Assembly: GCA_046537975.1 (NCBI GenBank)
Contig: JBKHJR010000040.1
Coordinates: forward strand, 1 to 25,022
DNA length: 25,022 nt
Source of the DNA: JAWLDV01 sp046537975
Lineage (GTDB): Bacteria > Desulfobacterota > Desulfobulbia > Desulfobulbales > SURF-16
Direction of reading: 5' to 3'
Part shown: piece after piece, positions 7,611 through 16,722 of the stretch
Layout: each line of letters starts with the position of its first letter
How positions within the stretch are numbered: the stretch's first letter is position 1
Position numbers and translations under genes: made by a program
The notes under the pieces: model-generated
Told to the model about the DNA's origin: nothing
Seen by the model: the letters and a program-made list of their open reading frames with translations, nothing else
Databases searched by the model: none

Positions 7611-7770
7611 AACAACTTGTTAAACTGGTTTGGCGTTTCTGTCAGATATATCCATCCGGGAAATCGCCATTACCAAGGCCCAAGGCCTCTCCAGGCAATT
7701 TAAGCAAGTATTTCGCGGATCCCGGATCAGCCCGGTTGTACACCTTAAGGTATGCAAGAACCGGAAACGA

Positions 7771-9114
7771 TCAGAGATGCAGGTAATGATTAACCTCCCA
7801 GCAGGTAACCGCAGTCCGGAACGAATCCCATTCCAGGTCTTTATTGGTGCAGTATTTCTCAAATATATGCTCCCCGCAAGTCTCTCTGGAGATGGGATTG
7901 GCCTTGAACGCTTCCATGGCTTCATACAGATCGGAAGGCAGATTTTCAATGCCCGCCGCCTCTCTTTCTGCCGGAGTCATTTCGAAAATATCCTCATCCA
8001 CGGAGCCCGGAGGGGTCATCTGGCCCTTTATGCCGTCCAGCCCGGCGTTAAGCATCATGGCAATGGCCAGGTAGGGATTGCAGGCCGGGTCCGGACTGCG
8101 GATTTCCACCCTGGTACTCATTCCCCTGGAGGCCGGGATCCGCACCAGGGCACTGCGGTTGGAAGCGGACCAGGCTATATAAACCGGGGCTTCATAGCCG
8201 GCAACCAGCCGTTTGTAAGAGTTTACCGTGGGATTGGTCACTGCTGTAAAACTCTTGGCGTTTTTCAGAACACCGGCAATGTATTGATAGGCAGTTCTGG
8301 AGAGCTGTCTTTTATCGTTTTCATCATAAAAGGCGTTTTTGCCCTCCAGAGTAAAGAGAGACTGGTTGGTGTGCATCCCGGAACCATTAACCCCGTAAAC
8401 AGGCTTGGGCATGAAGGTGGCATGGAAATTATACTTATTGGCAATAGCCTTTACCACCCATTTGAAGGTTACAGTATTGTCGGCACTTTCCAGGGCATCG
8501 GCATACTTGAAATTGACTTCATGCTGGCCCTCGGCACCCTCGTGATGAGAGGCCTCCACCTCAAAGCCCATGGATTCCAGGGTCTCGATAATCTCCCGGC
8601 GGCAGTCGGCGCCCTCATCTTCCGGATCAAGGGTGAAATAGCCCGCAGTATCATTGGTTCGGGTAGTGGCCCGACCTTTCTCATCTTTCTGGAATAGAAA
8701 GAATTCCGCCTCGGTACCCACGTTCATTTTATAGCCCAGCTTTCTGGCCTCTTCCAGGGATCGTTTAAGGGCTCCCCTGGGGCAGCCTTCAAACGGCGTA
8801 CCGTCCGGCAAGACCACATCACAGATCAGACGCGCTGTTCTGGTACCTTTATAGTTGCGCCAGGGCATAATGGTAAAGGTATTGTAATCAGGCCTGAGAT
8901 ACATATCAGACTCATTGATACGGGCGAAACCGTCAATGGAGGAGCCGTCAAACATCATCATCCCGTCCAGGGCCTTATCCAGCTGGCTCAAGGGGATGGC
9001 CACGTTCTTCATGGTTCCGTTGATGTCCACAAACTGCATACGAATGACGTGGACGTTTTCCCTGTCAACCAGATCCTTTATTTTTTCCCTGGTTATGTCT
9101 TTTTTAGTTGTCAT
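7771..9114 (-). CDS. glnA: Glutamine synthetase type I (alpha subtype)
   Basis: 447 aa. It catalyses ATP-dependent synthesis of glutamine from glutamate and ammonia. Recognisable blocks are F-D-G-S-S-I (about 55-60), the ATP-site K-P-V-Y-G-V-N-G-S-G-M-H segment and the N-R-S-A-L-V-R-I-P motif. The C-terminus resembles the short GSI-alpha type of Bacillus: it lacks the N-L-Y-D-L-P adenylylation loop of the GSI-beta enzymes. An Arg (R65) lies where the feedback-inhibition Arg of GSI-alpha occurs. Activity would therefore be controlled by feedback or transcription, not by GlnE. A strong GGAGG precedes the ATG and a sigma-54-like element lies about 90 bases upstream. It stands next to the KaiC-like/PEP protein and gdhA, forming an ammonia-assimilation block. 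Confidence 0.96.
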   Translation of the reverse strand: MTTKKDITREKIKDLVDRENVHVIRMQFVDINGTMKNVAIPLSQLDKALDGMMMFDGSSIDGFARINESDMYLRPDYNTFTIMPWRNYKGTRTARLICDVVLPDGTPFEGCPRGALKRSLEEARKLGYKMNVGTEAEFFLFQKDEKGRATTRTNDTAGYFTLDPEDEGADCRREIIETLESMGFEVEASHHEGAEGQHEVNFKYADALESADNTVTFKWVVKAIANKYNFHATFMPKPVYGVNGSGMHTNQSLFTLEGKNAFYDENDKRQLSRTAYQYIAGVLKNAKSFTAVTNPTVNSYKRLVAGYEAPVYIAWSASNRSALVRIPASRGMSTRVEIRSPDPACNPYLAIAMMLNAGLDGIKGQMTPPGSVDEDIFEMTPAEREAAGIENLPSDLYEAMEAFKANPISRETCGEHIFEKYCTNKDLEWDSFRTAVTCWEVNHYLHL

Positions 9115-9203
9115 TAAAGTCCTCCATATAACAAGTTGATGGTGCGGACGTTTCTTTCCGCGCCATTACGGAATTAGTTAAATATTTTCAGCTCATCTCA
9201 TTC

Positions 9204-9219
9204 GGCAAGCCACAGGCCA
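9204..9219 (-). promoter_or_regulatory. Candidate sigma-54 promoter of glnA
   Basis: On the minus strand TGGCCTG-TGGC-TTGC (from 9219) matches the sigma-54 pattern TGGCACG-N4-TTGC at the invariant -24 GG and -12 GC, spaced exactly GG-N10-GC. It would give a leader of about 80 nt before the glnA ATG. glnA is a classic sigma-54/NtrC target in proteobacteria. The intergenic stretch 9115-9380 also has the near-palindrome GCTTCATATGAAAGC (9336-9350) about 120 bp upstream, the usual distance for an enhancer site, but it does not match the NtrC consensus. Confidence 0.5.
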
Positions 9220-9380
9220 AAACAACAGTAATCTTTCCGGGGCTTACTTTTTCAATATCCTTTTACCTGTATAAATCTTGACCAATGGCAGATAAAAATC
9301 AAGGGGATTAATTACAGGCGAAAAAGGCGGGATCGGCTTCATATGAAAGCACTGTCCTGAATAAAGCGGCAATATTATAT

Positions 9381-12125
9381 TTATGGCGTATTTTCAGATT
9401 GGCCGTTTTCGTTGGCTGCTGTATGAAATAGACAATAGTTCTGGTTGACGATATCAGCGGCCAGCATTATTTCTCCTGGAGCGAAATCAGCCACAGTGAT
9501 TATATCCTCCAGTTTACGGTACTCGGCCTCGGGTACCAGCTCGGTATAACGGTTGGGGAAACGGGCCAGGAATTCTTCGTTCAACACTGAACCCTCACGG
9601 TCCGGGAAAAAAGCCAGATAGGTGATATCGAATTCCACCAGATCGTTAAAGAAATGGGTTCCCAATGAGACATCAGGGACCAATCCTCCGTGCATGGCCA
9701 CCACCTCGCAGATGCAGGCGGCCTTGGAGATTTCGGAAAATTTTACCGGAATACCCAGTGATACAGTAGTGGTACCCCAGCGCCCGGGACCGATCAGCAT
9801 CACAGGAGTCTCTTTCGGGGTAGCCCGCATGATCTTGCCGATGGCCCTGGCGGCCAGATGTTTGTCCGGCACCGCGAGGGCGCCGTAGCCTTGGGGAGAG
9901 ACCAGCACCACACGGCCGGGATTAATCGTCTGCTTGCGGCCGATCACAGTGCCCTGCTCCGCAGCCAGTAAAATCCGGTTTGCAGCCGCCGGGGATTGGA
10001 CAGCCGCCTCTTTTTGGCTCTTGCGAACCTCGAAGGGTCGGCACTGGACCAGGTTGATACGGTAGTTTGCCAGGTCACAGGACGGAACTTCCTCGCCGCG
10101 GGCCTCCTTGACTGCGGCCAGGCTGCGGCAGCCCTCCTCGCCGGTGAAATTCAGGGTAAATTCTATATCCACCGGGTACTGGTAGGATTGTTCCAGAGTA
10201 CGCAAAATCTTATGCATATGCCCGATAAAGGGGGTTTCCTTGAACAGACCGTCAAAACTGATGAAACGGGAATCACTTTGCTGGTCCCTGGAGGCCACCA
10301 TCTGCAGTTGGAGCTCGGGGCTGAAACCGGAGATTTTGGAAAACTCCACCGGCAGCAGGCGATTGGAGTCAAGGTCAATGGCGTCCACCTGTTTCTGGGA
10401 GAATTTGCGCAGTTCATCTATCCCGGTTTCCGGGCGCTTATCCGGAGCATTCAGGGCGGCAATCCTGGTGTAGTCATCGTCGGAACGGTCCACCGCCCGG
10501 GTGCCCATCCCGTAAACAATGCGGACCACTCCGGATTCCGGTTGGATCGTCTCATGCCAGACGTAAGGATTGTAGGAATAACCCACCCCACCGAGAGCCG
10601 GGAAGAAGTAGTGCCCGTAAAGGTCTCCGCTGACCCGCTGGATCAACAGTGACATCTGCTCGTCTTTGTCCAGAATCCCCATCTGTTCCCGGTAGTGGAG
10701 GGCCCTTTCGCTCAGAGTGCTGGCGTAGACCTGCTTGATGGCGGTTAAAAGATTGGCGAGACGCCGTTCCCTGGAGCCCTGGTTAGGGCAGAACACGGAT
10801 TCGTATTTGCCGGAGAAGGCGTTGCCGTAATTATCCTCCAGCAGACTGCTGGAGCGGACGATGATCGGCGACTGTCCGAAATAATCGAGCATGTCAGTCA
10901 ATTTCCTGATGATATCGTCGGGAAACTGGCCGGTAAGGATAACCCGGCGGGCGTATTCAGCCACTCCCAGCAGGGTTTCAGTATCCTTCTGCTGGCGTCG
11001 GATCCACCAGCAGCCGTTGATCACCATGTAGGTATAAAAAACATCAGAGCCGACATAGAAGGAATCATGGACCTCGATAACGTCGCGCAATTCCGGGATT
11101 TCCTCACGGAGGATGGCGCGCGAAAGCAGCATACCTGTGGCCTTGCCGCCGATCAGACCAGTTCCTATCATCCGCTTGCCGATATCGAGCAGATCATCAA
11201 TATGGAAATAGCGGACGGCCAGGTCGAGAATCCTCTCGTTACGGGTGACCATCATAGCCAGCAGGCGCCGCAGATGTTCAAGCTCTTCCTCGCTTTTGGG
11301 CGGCGGCCCTTTCCGTGGGGCTGCCGCTGAATCCATCTCCAGCCGGTCCAAGGAATCAGCTTTCACCTCATCCCTTTCTCCGAGTTCGCGGAAGATTTGG
11401 GCAGCCTCCTGGAAATTGCGGTGCCAGCGATCCCGCTTTTCAAAGGCAAGATCAGTGCTTTTGAAGGGGGTAAAGGAAAGAATCTCCGAATTGAGGGCGC
11501 TGTTGGTTACCGGCTTGAAATCGCCGTCGCGGTATGCGTGAAGCATGAACATGGTGGTTGAGTAGCGCTGCTGAACCTTCAGGGGATGGACATAAATATT
11601 GTCCCGGTTCTTGTAGACGTCGAAGATCACCTGGGCCGTGTTATGGACCGGGGTCAGGGCGTTGTAGGAGTGATGGTTGCGGAGCAGGGCGAAGTAGGCC
11701 AAAGCCTCCATGTCCAGCAGATAGGGGCAGGTAAGCATGAAAAAATTGCCCAGCATCCGGTCACTGTACCAGGAATTGGCCAGATCGCTCAAGAAATCGA
11801 AAACGTAATAACCACCCCGGCCGTTATGCTTGATGGTGTCATGGATCTGGTTTATAAAAGGTTCAAAACCCGCGTCCGGGTCCGGAGTATGGATTTCGAC
11901 TTCCGGAAATTCCTCTTTGTCGAGCAGAGGCGGGTGGGACGCGAAACGAAAATAAATCAGACGCTGGTTCTTGCGATCGGCAAAGCCGGCGTAGGCCCGG
12001 ACAAAGTAACTATAATCATCAAGGCTGTGGACCTGCCAGACGATGTTGTCACCGGGCATCAGCCCTTTGACGACCTTGTCCAACCCCTTAAGGCCGGTGG
12101 AGAGATGACTGTAGTTATATGACAT
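9381..12125 (-). CDS. KaiC-like (pseudo-ATPase) / PEP-pyruvate-binding fusion protein
   Basis: 914 aa of unknown function. Residues about 1-225 look like a RecA/KaiC-like domain (opening S-T-G-L-K-G-L-D-K-V-V-K-G), but the Walker A position reads M-P-G-D-N-I-V-W-Q and lacks the GK[ST], so ATPase activity there is doubtful. A charged linker (about 235-290) follows. Residues about 300-690 match the nucleotide-binding domain of PEP synthase/pyruvate phosphate dikinase: G-L-I-G-G-K-A-T-G (323-331), I-V-R-S-S-S-L-L-E-D (422-431), A-F-S-G-K-Y-E-S (436-443) and a closing V-Q-C-R-P-F. The phospho-His swivelling domain and the PEP-binding TIM barrel are absent; a C-terminal region of about 200 aa is unassigned. 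It is therefore not a complete PEP synthase. Lying between glnA and gdhA, it may sense nucleotide or PEP status or phosphorylate a partner. Confidence 0.85.
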   Translation of the reverse strand: MSYNYSHLSTGLKGLDKVVKGLMPGDNIVWQVHSLDDYSYFVRAYAGFADRKNQRLIYFRFASHPPLLDKEEFPEVEIHTPDPDAGFEPFINQIHDTIKHNGRGGYYVFDFLSDLANSWYSDRMLGNFFMLTCPYLLDMEALAYFALLRNHHSYNALTPVHNTAQVIFDVYKNRDNIYVHPLKVQQRYSTTMFMLHAYRDGDFKPVTNSALNSEILSFTPFKSTDLAFEKRDRWHRNFQEAAQIFRELGERDEVKADSLDRLEMDSAAAPRKGPPPKSEEELEHLRRLLAMMVTRNERILDLAVRYFHIDDLLDIGKRMIGTGLIGGKATGMLLSRAILREEIPELRDVIEVHDSFYVGSDVFYTYMVINGCWWIRRQQKDTETLLGVAEYARRVILTGQFPDDIIRKLTDMLDYFGQSPIIVRSSSLLEDNYGNAFSGKYESVFCPNQGSRERRLANLLTAIKQVYASTLSERALHYREQMGILDKDEQMSLLIQRVSGDLYGHYFFPALGGVGYSYNPYVWHETIQPESGVVRIVYGMGTRAVDRSDDDYTRIAALNAPDKRPETGIDELRKFSQKQVDAIDLDSNRLLPVEFSKISGFSPELQLQMVASRDQQSDSRFISFDGLFKETPFIGHMHKILRTLEQSYQYPVDIEFTLNFTGEEGCRSLAAVKEARGEEVPSCDLANYRINLVQCRPFEVRKSQKEAAVQSPAAANRILLAAEQGTVIGRKQTINPGRVVLVSPQGYGALAVPDKHLAARAIGKIMRATPKETPVMLIGPGRWGTTTVSLGIPVKFSEISKAACICEVVAMHGGLVPDVSLGTHFFNDLVEFDITYLAFFPDREGSVLNEEFLARFPNRYTELVPEAEYRKLEDIITVADFAPGEIMLAADIVNQNYCLFHTAANENGQSENTP

Positions 12126-12135
12126 GTTTGGGATT

Positions 12136-12221
12136 CGAGGTTCGAAGGGGCAAGGGGTCAGGAGAACAAAATATAAAATCCGGGGGGTTCTGTCCGGTCC
12201 CTTGTCCCTTGCCCTTCAAGC
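12136..12221. repeat. Long imperfect stem-loop between gdhA and the KaiC/PEP gene
   Basis: The 99-bp spacer is largely a long imperfect inverted repeat. GAAGGGGCAAGGGG with GTCAGGAGAAC on the left roughly pairs with GGTTCTGTCCGGTCCC and CTTGCCCTTC on the right, around an AT-rich loop. It could attenuate transcription or set mRNA stability between gdhA and the downstream gene. There is no T-run for a classic terminator. Confidence 0.45.
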
Positions 12222-12224
12222 TTG

Positions 12225-13559
12225 TTAAACTACACCCTGTTCAATCATGGCGTCGGCTACCTTGACGAAACCGGCAATGTTGGCGCCTTTGACGTAGTTG
12301 ATGAAACCATCTTCCCTGCCGTACTTGTAGCAGGATTCGTGAATACCTTCCATAATCTGGCGCAGCCGTTCCTCGACCTCTTCCCGGGGCCAGAAGAGCT
12401 TGAGGCTGTTCTGGGACATCTCCAGGCCGCTGGTGGCCACACCGCCGGCGTTGGCAGCCTTGCCGGGACCGTACATCACTTTGTTGTTAAGGAAGACCCG
12501 CACCGCCTCGCTGGTGGAGGGCATGTTGGCTCCCTCGGAAATGCAGACACAGCCGTTTTTCACCAGGGTTTCGGCATCCTTGGCGTCTATTTCGTTTTGG
12601 GTGGCGCTGGGAAAAGCGACATCGCCCTTGATTACCCAGGGGTTCTCACCGGGATAATACTTGCAGTCGTACTTTTCAGCGTACTCGGAAATCCGCCCTC
12701 TTTTAACGTTTTTCAACTCCATCACGTAGTTCAGCTTCTCCTCGTCGATCCCGTCCGGGTCGTGGATAGTACCGGCTGAGTCAGACAGTGTCACGCATTT
12801 GCCGCCCAATTCGTTGACCTTCTCCACCGTGTACTGGGCCACGTTCCCGGAGCCGGAAACGATGCAGGTCTTGCCTGCCAGAGAATCGCCCCGGACCTTG
12901 AACATCTCCTCGGCGAAAAAAACTGCGCCGTAGCCGGTGGCTTCCGGCCGGATCAAGCTGCCGCCCCAGTTGAGACTCTTGCCGGTAAGGACCCCGGTGA
13001 ATTGGTTGGAAATCCGGCGATACTGGCCGAACAGGAAGCCGATCTCCCGGGCTCCGACCCCTATATCACCGGCAGGTACGTCGGTTTCGGCCCCGATATG
13101 CTTGCAGAGTTCGGTCATGAAGCTCTGGCAGAAGCGCATAACTTCATTGTCGCTCTTGCCTTTGGGATCGAAATCAGCGCCTCCCTTGCCGCCGCCCATG
13201 GGCAGAGTGGTCAAGCTGTTCTTGAAAATCTGTTCAAAGGCCAGGAATTTTAAAATACTCAAATTTACGCTGGGATGAAAACGCAAACCACCTTTATAGG
13301 GGCCGATGGCGCTGTTCATTTGAATTCGGTAACCGCGGTTGATCTGGATCTCGCCCTTGTCGTCAACCCAGGGTACCCGGAACATAATAACCCGCTCAGG
13401 CTCCACCAGCCGTTCGAGAACTTTGGCTTCCCTGTACTTGGGGTGGTCCTCGATGTAGGGCATCAAAGTTTCAACAACCTCCAGAACCGCTTGATGAAAC
13501 TCGGTCTCGCCGGGGTTTTTTTCAGTGACTTTTTGCATGAATTCGGTAACTTTTTCCAT
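12225..13559 (-). CDS. gdhA: Glutamate dehydrogenase, NADP-type (hexameric GdhA)
   Basis: 444 aa from the chosen start, close to the 447 aa of the enterobacterial enzyme. It reductively aminates 2-oxoglutarate to glutamate. Key segments are P-Y-K-G-G-L-R-F-H-P, the catalytic Lys in M-G-G-G-K-G-G-A-D-F, the P-A-G-D-I-G-V-G loop and the nucleotide-binding G-S-G-N-V-A-Q-Y. The frame is also open to an ATG at 13598, but that start has no Shine-Dalgarno, whereas GGGAGAGAGG lies just 5 bases before ATG 13559, so 13559 is preferred. A sigma-54-like element (13600-13614) sits 40-55 bp before this start, and would overlap the start of the longer version. With glnA it makes glutamate and glutamine from ammonia. 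Confidence 0.95.
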   Translation of the reverse strand: MEKVTEFMQKVTEKNPGETEFHQAVLEVVETLMPYIEDHPKYREAKVLERLVEPERVIMFRVPWVDDKGEIQINRGYRIQMNSAIGPYKGGLRFHPSVNLSILKFLAFEQIFKNSLTTLPMGGGKGGADFDPKGKSDNEVMRFCQSFMTELCKHIGAETDVPAGDIGVGAREIGFLFGQYRRISNQFTGVLTGKSLNWGGSLIRPEATGYGAVFFAEEMFKVRGDSLAGKTCIVSGSGNVAQYTVEKVNELGGKCVTLSDSAGTIHDPDGIDEEKLNYVMELKNVKRGRISEYAEKYDCKYYPGENPWVIKGDVAFPSATQNEIDAKDAETLVKNGCVCISEGANMPSTSEAVRVFLNNKVMYGPGKAANAGGVATSGLEMSQNSLKLFWPREEVEERLRQIMEGIHESCYKYGREDGFINYVKGANIAGFVKVADAMIEQGVV

Positions 13560-13599
13560 ATGTGCCTCTCTCCCTTTCCTTGTGGGTTTGGCGGCCATT

Positions 13600-13614
13600 G
13601 CAACGGTGCGGCCC
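13600..13614 (-). promoter_or_regulatory. Candidate sigma-54 promoter of gdhA
   Basis: Minus-strand GGGCCGC-ACCG-TTGC followed by AAT has the invariant GG-N10-GC spacing and a perfect TTGC -12 box. The -24 box is weaker (GGGC in place of TGGC). A start about 12 nt downstream would leave a leader of about 30 nt carrying the GGGAGAGAGG ribosome-binding site. It parallels the stronger site before glnA. Confidence 0.35.
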
Positions 13615-14025
13615 CATTAACCCGGCGACCGATCGGCAAACAGCCTGCTGTTTTGGATGTCAATAGCGCCGACCGGGATATAATTTGACGATTCCGGCCG
13701 TCTTACTGTTACTTTTCCTGATATTAAGCCGTAATGACCGACATAACGATTTTCTTTGTAACGATCTGAAAGTATTGAAAAAAATCTTTGCCGCCTTTGT
13801 TGGCTATATCAAGATAAAAATCATATGGTCATGATTTTTATGTAATAAAAACAGATCATTAAATAAAATCCGACTGCCTCTTGGCAGTAACGAAAAATAT
13901 TAACCTAAATACGAGTTAAAGGCAAGGGTGATCTCGGAGCATATCCGGGAAAAGCCGGGGTACGGCTTCGGTGGAGGGAAAAGCGTTTCCCCTGGGCGAG
14001 GATTTGTTCGTGCATCGATTTATCT
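13615..14025. other. Intergenic region upstream of gdhA and downstream of the Ca2+ ATPase
   Basis: About 410 bases without a convincing gene but with several structures. They are an 11-bp perfect palindrome ATAAAAATCAT / ATGATTTTTAT (13814-13824 / 13831-13841), a 6-bp hairpin ACTGCC-TCTT-GGCAGT (13873-13888) followed on the minus strand by a T-rich stretch, and two adjacent hairpins, AAGCCG / CGGCTT (13952-13968) and GGGAAA-AGCG-TTTCCC (13976-13991). The 13873 hairpin is a weak terminator candidate for the ATPase gene. The palindrome lies about 260 bp upstream of gdhA and could be a regulator site. No known riboswitch was recognised. Confidence 0.45.
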
Positions 14026-16722
14026 TTATTTTCCGGTCCCGGCTTGAACAAGTCTTATAACCTGTCCTACCAGAAATGGGATCAGGCTCGCTCCCAGCAG
14101 GAGGAGCCAGCCGGACCAGCCGGGATCAGCGGTCTTCAGGACTCCGGAAAGGCCCGGCATATAGACCGCGATCAGGAGAAGGAGGGCGCAGAGCAGGATC
14201 GATCCCCAGATGTAGGGATTGGTGACGATATCGTTATTCAAGAGCCGGGAGCCGGGATTGCGTAGATTAAACACGAACCAGAGCTTGGAAAAAGCCAGAG
14301 TCAGAAAGGATACGGTCACGGCCTGGCGCTGGTCAAAACCCAGCCAGTGGAAAGCGAGTATCAGGGCGGCCAGGACGCTGGCTCCTACAAGTGCGGCCCA
14401 GCCACCGATCGCGGACCAGTGCTTTCCGGTCAGAACCGGCTCTTGAGCCGGTCTCGGTTTACGCTCCATCATGTCGGGTTCTCCCCGTCCCATCCCCAGG
14501 GCTACAGCCGGGAAAACGTCGGTAATCACGTTAAGATAAAGGATCTGCAAAGGCAGAAGGGGGAGGGGCAGGTGGACCAGACCTCCTGTTGCTGCGACCA
14601 CAGCTACCACCAGTACTTCAGCCACATTTGTGCAAAGCATGAACATAGCCGACTTACGGATGTTGCTGAAAATGATCCGGCCCTGCCGGACTGCGGCTAC
14701 AATGGAAGAAAAGGCATCATCCCTGAGGACCATATCCGCCACCTGCCGGGCCGCGTCAGTGCCCTTCCGGCCCATGGCCACCCCGATGTCCGCCTTTTTC
14801 AGAGCCGGAGCATCATTTACTCCGTCACCGGTCATGGCCACGGTCTGTCCCTCTTCCTGCATGAGCTTGATTAAGTGGAGTTTCTGTTCCGGGCTGACCC
14901 TGGCAAAGATACTGGTCTCCAATAGGTGTTTTCTTTCCCGGGTGGACATCCGGTCCGGATCCATGAGCTCGCTGCCGGTAATGACCTCCGGGTTGGTATC
15001 CCGGACAATGCCGGTCTGACTGGCGATAGCGGCTGCGGTGGCGGGCTGATCACCCGTAACTATAATCACCCTTATCCCTGCTGTCCGGCATTCTTCTATG
15101 GACTGCATCACCTCTTTGCGCGGAGGATCGAACAGGCCCACAAGTCCCAAGAAGCGCAGATCTTCATAAGGATTCTCGTCTACATTGCCGGGGTTTTTGT
15201 CAGCCATGGCAAGCACACGCAGACCCTGTCCCGCCAGTTCATGAGCCCGCTTTTCCCATTCGGCGCGCATCTCTTCATCCAGAATCCGATCCTCTTCGCC
15301 TTCAGGGTCAGCAATGGTCCTGCAGGAATCCAGTACCCGGGAAGGAGCCCCTTTGACCATTGTCTCCAGTCCCTGTCCGCTTTGATGAAACGTGGCCATC
15401 ATCATGGTTTCGGCATCAAAGGGTACTTCTCTTTCCTCGGGCCTGTTTCTGAGAAGGCTTTCCCGTTCCATGCCCAATACCAATCCGGCCCGCAGCAGGG
15501 CGGTTTCCGTAGGGTCGCCCTGTTCGGCCTCCGCTCTGCGGTCCCCGTCCCTGTCCTGGAGAGCGGCGTTGTTGCACAGCACACCAACCTCGATGATCCG
15601 GAGGAGCAGAGGGTGGTCGGAGCCATTATCTCCCTGCACAGTCCCACTGTCCTCATTGATCTCAAAGTTGCCGTCCGGAGTGAGCACCTTGCGCAGAGTC
15701 ATCTGGTTTTCAGTCAGGGTACCGGTTTTGTCGGTAAAAATGACCTGTGTGGCTCCCAGAGTCTCCACTGCAGGCAGCCGGTTGATGAGAGCGTTGCGTT
15801 GAGCCATTATAACCATGCCCCGGGCCAGAGCCAGGGTGGCAACTATGGGAAGGCCTTCCGGTATGGCTGCCACTCCGAGGGCAATTGCCGTTTCGATCAT
15901 CTTGGCAGGTTCCTGTCCGGCAAGGAGACCTGCTGCCGCAATGACCACGGCAATGCTGATAGTGATCCAGGCCAGTCTGCGTCCCAGTTGATCAAGTCGT
16001 TTCTGGAGAGGAGTGGCTTCTTTCCCTGCGGTTGCAGCCAGTTCGGATATGCGTCCCAGTTCGGACTGCATCCCGGTGGCTGTAACCACACCCTGACCGG
16101 ACCCCTGGGTCAGGGTTGTCCCCCGGTAGACCATACATGTCCGGTCAGCCAGAGCAGTCCCGGGGGATACAGGCGCTGTATCCTTGAATCCGGGGACCGA
16201 TTCTCCGGTCAGGGCGGATTCGTTGACCCTGAGGCTGTTGGACTCGATCAGACGGATGTCTGCCGGGACAAAATCGCCTCCTTCCAGAATTACTATATCT
16301 CCGGGAACCAGAGATTCGGCATCCAGGCTGAATTCCCGGCCCTCCCTGCGGACTCTGATGGTGTCCTTTCCTATGGCCCGCAGGGCCTCCATGGAGCGAA
16401 CAGCCTTCCATTCAGTCACAAAACCGATGCCTGCGTTTATCAGGATAACAGCAAGGATGGCAACGCCTTCGGCCCAGTGCTGGAAGGTGAAGGCCACCGC
16501 CCCGGCGATGACCAGGACGATTATGACCATACTCTTGAACTGGTCGAACAGGATACGCCAGCCGCTTCTTGACTTGACCCGTCGGAATTTGTTCGGGCCT
16601 GTCTCTTTCAGCCTTTCCTCCGCCTGTTTTGTACTCAGGCCCTGTTCAGAATCGGTCTGTAACAGTTCCAGAACTTTTTTCGCCGGCAGGGAGTAAAAGG
16701 GGTGTTGATCAGGTTTGTTCAA
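14026..16722 (-). CDS. SERCA-like Ca2+ (cation) transporting P-type ATPase
   Basis: 898 aa, a complete P2A-type pump. The phosphorylated Asp is D331 in D-K-T-G-T-L-T, the actuator motif T-G-E-S is at 172-175, and the hinge T-G-D-G-V-N-D-A-P is present. Ion-site residues fit Ca2+ (or Mn2+) pumps: A-A-I-P-E-G-L-P in helix M4 (286-292) and N-V-I-T-D-V-F-P-A in M6, aligning with the SERCA Asn-x-x-Thr-Asp set. About ten membrane helices are expected. It would expel Ca2+ from the cytosol. The start is TTG at 16722; the frame is closed upstream by TAA and has no ATG, and the ribosome-binding site is weak. It is probably monocistronic and divergent from the DUF3108 gene. Confidence 0.93.
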   Translation of the reverse strand: MNKPDQHPFYSLPAKKVLELLQTDSEQGLSTKQAEERLKETGPNKFRRVKSRSGWRILFDQFKSMVIIVLVIAGAVAFTFQHWAEGVAILAVILINAGIGFVTEWKAVRSMEALRAIGKDTIRVRREGREFSLDAESLVPGDIVILEGGDFVPADIRLIESNSLRVNESALTGESVPGFKDTAPVSPGTALADRTCMVYRGTTLTQGSGQGVVTATGMQSELGRISELAATAGKEATPLQKRLDQLGRRLAWITISIAVVIAAAGLLAGQEPAKMIETAIALGVAAIPEGLPIVATLALARGMVIMAQRNALINRLPAVETLGATQVIFTDKTGTLTENQMTLRKVLTPDGNFEINEDSGTVQGDNGSDHPLLLRIIEVGVLCNNAALQDRDGDRRAEAEQGDPTETALLRAGLVLGMERESLLRNRPEEREVPFDAETMMMATFHQSGQGLETMVKGAPSRVLDSCRTIADPEGEEDRILDEEMRAEWEKRAHELAGQGLRVLAMADKNPGNVDENPYEDLRFLGLVGLFDPPRKEVMQSIEECRTAGIRVIIVTGDQPATAAAIASQTGIVRDTNPEVITGSELMDPDRMSTRERKHLLETSIFARVSPEQKLHLIKLMQEEGQTVAMTGDGVNDAPALKKADIGVAMGRKGTDAARQVADMVLRDDAFSSIVAAVRQGRIIFSNIRKSAMFMLCTNVAEVLVVAVVAATGGLVHLPLPLLPLQILYLNVITDVFPAVALGMGRGEPDMMERKPRPAQEPVLTGKHWSAIGGWAALVGASVLAALILAFHWLGFDQRQAVTVSFLTLAFSKLWFVFNLRNPGSRLLNNDIVTNPYIWGSILLCALLLLIAVYMPGLSGVLKTADPGWSGWLLLLGASLIPFLVGQVIRLVQAGTGK

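Noticed and set aside
7630..8697. 355-codon plus-strand frame opposite glnA
   Set aside because: Antisense shadow of an unmistakable glutamine synthetase, with no recognisable domain.
13925..14000. Riboswitch (c-di-GMP or glutamine type) in the hairpin cluster
   Set aside because: Conserved core sequences of these classes are absent.
14926..16572. Long plus-strand open frame (548 codons) opposite the Ca2+ ATPase
   Set aside because: Composition is that of an antisense shadow; the minus strand has a full set of P-type ATPase motifs.
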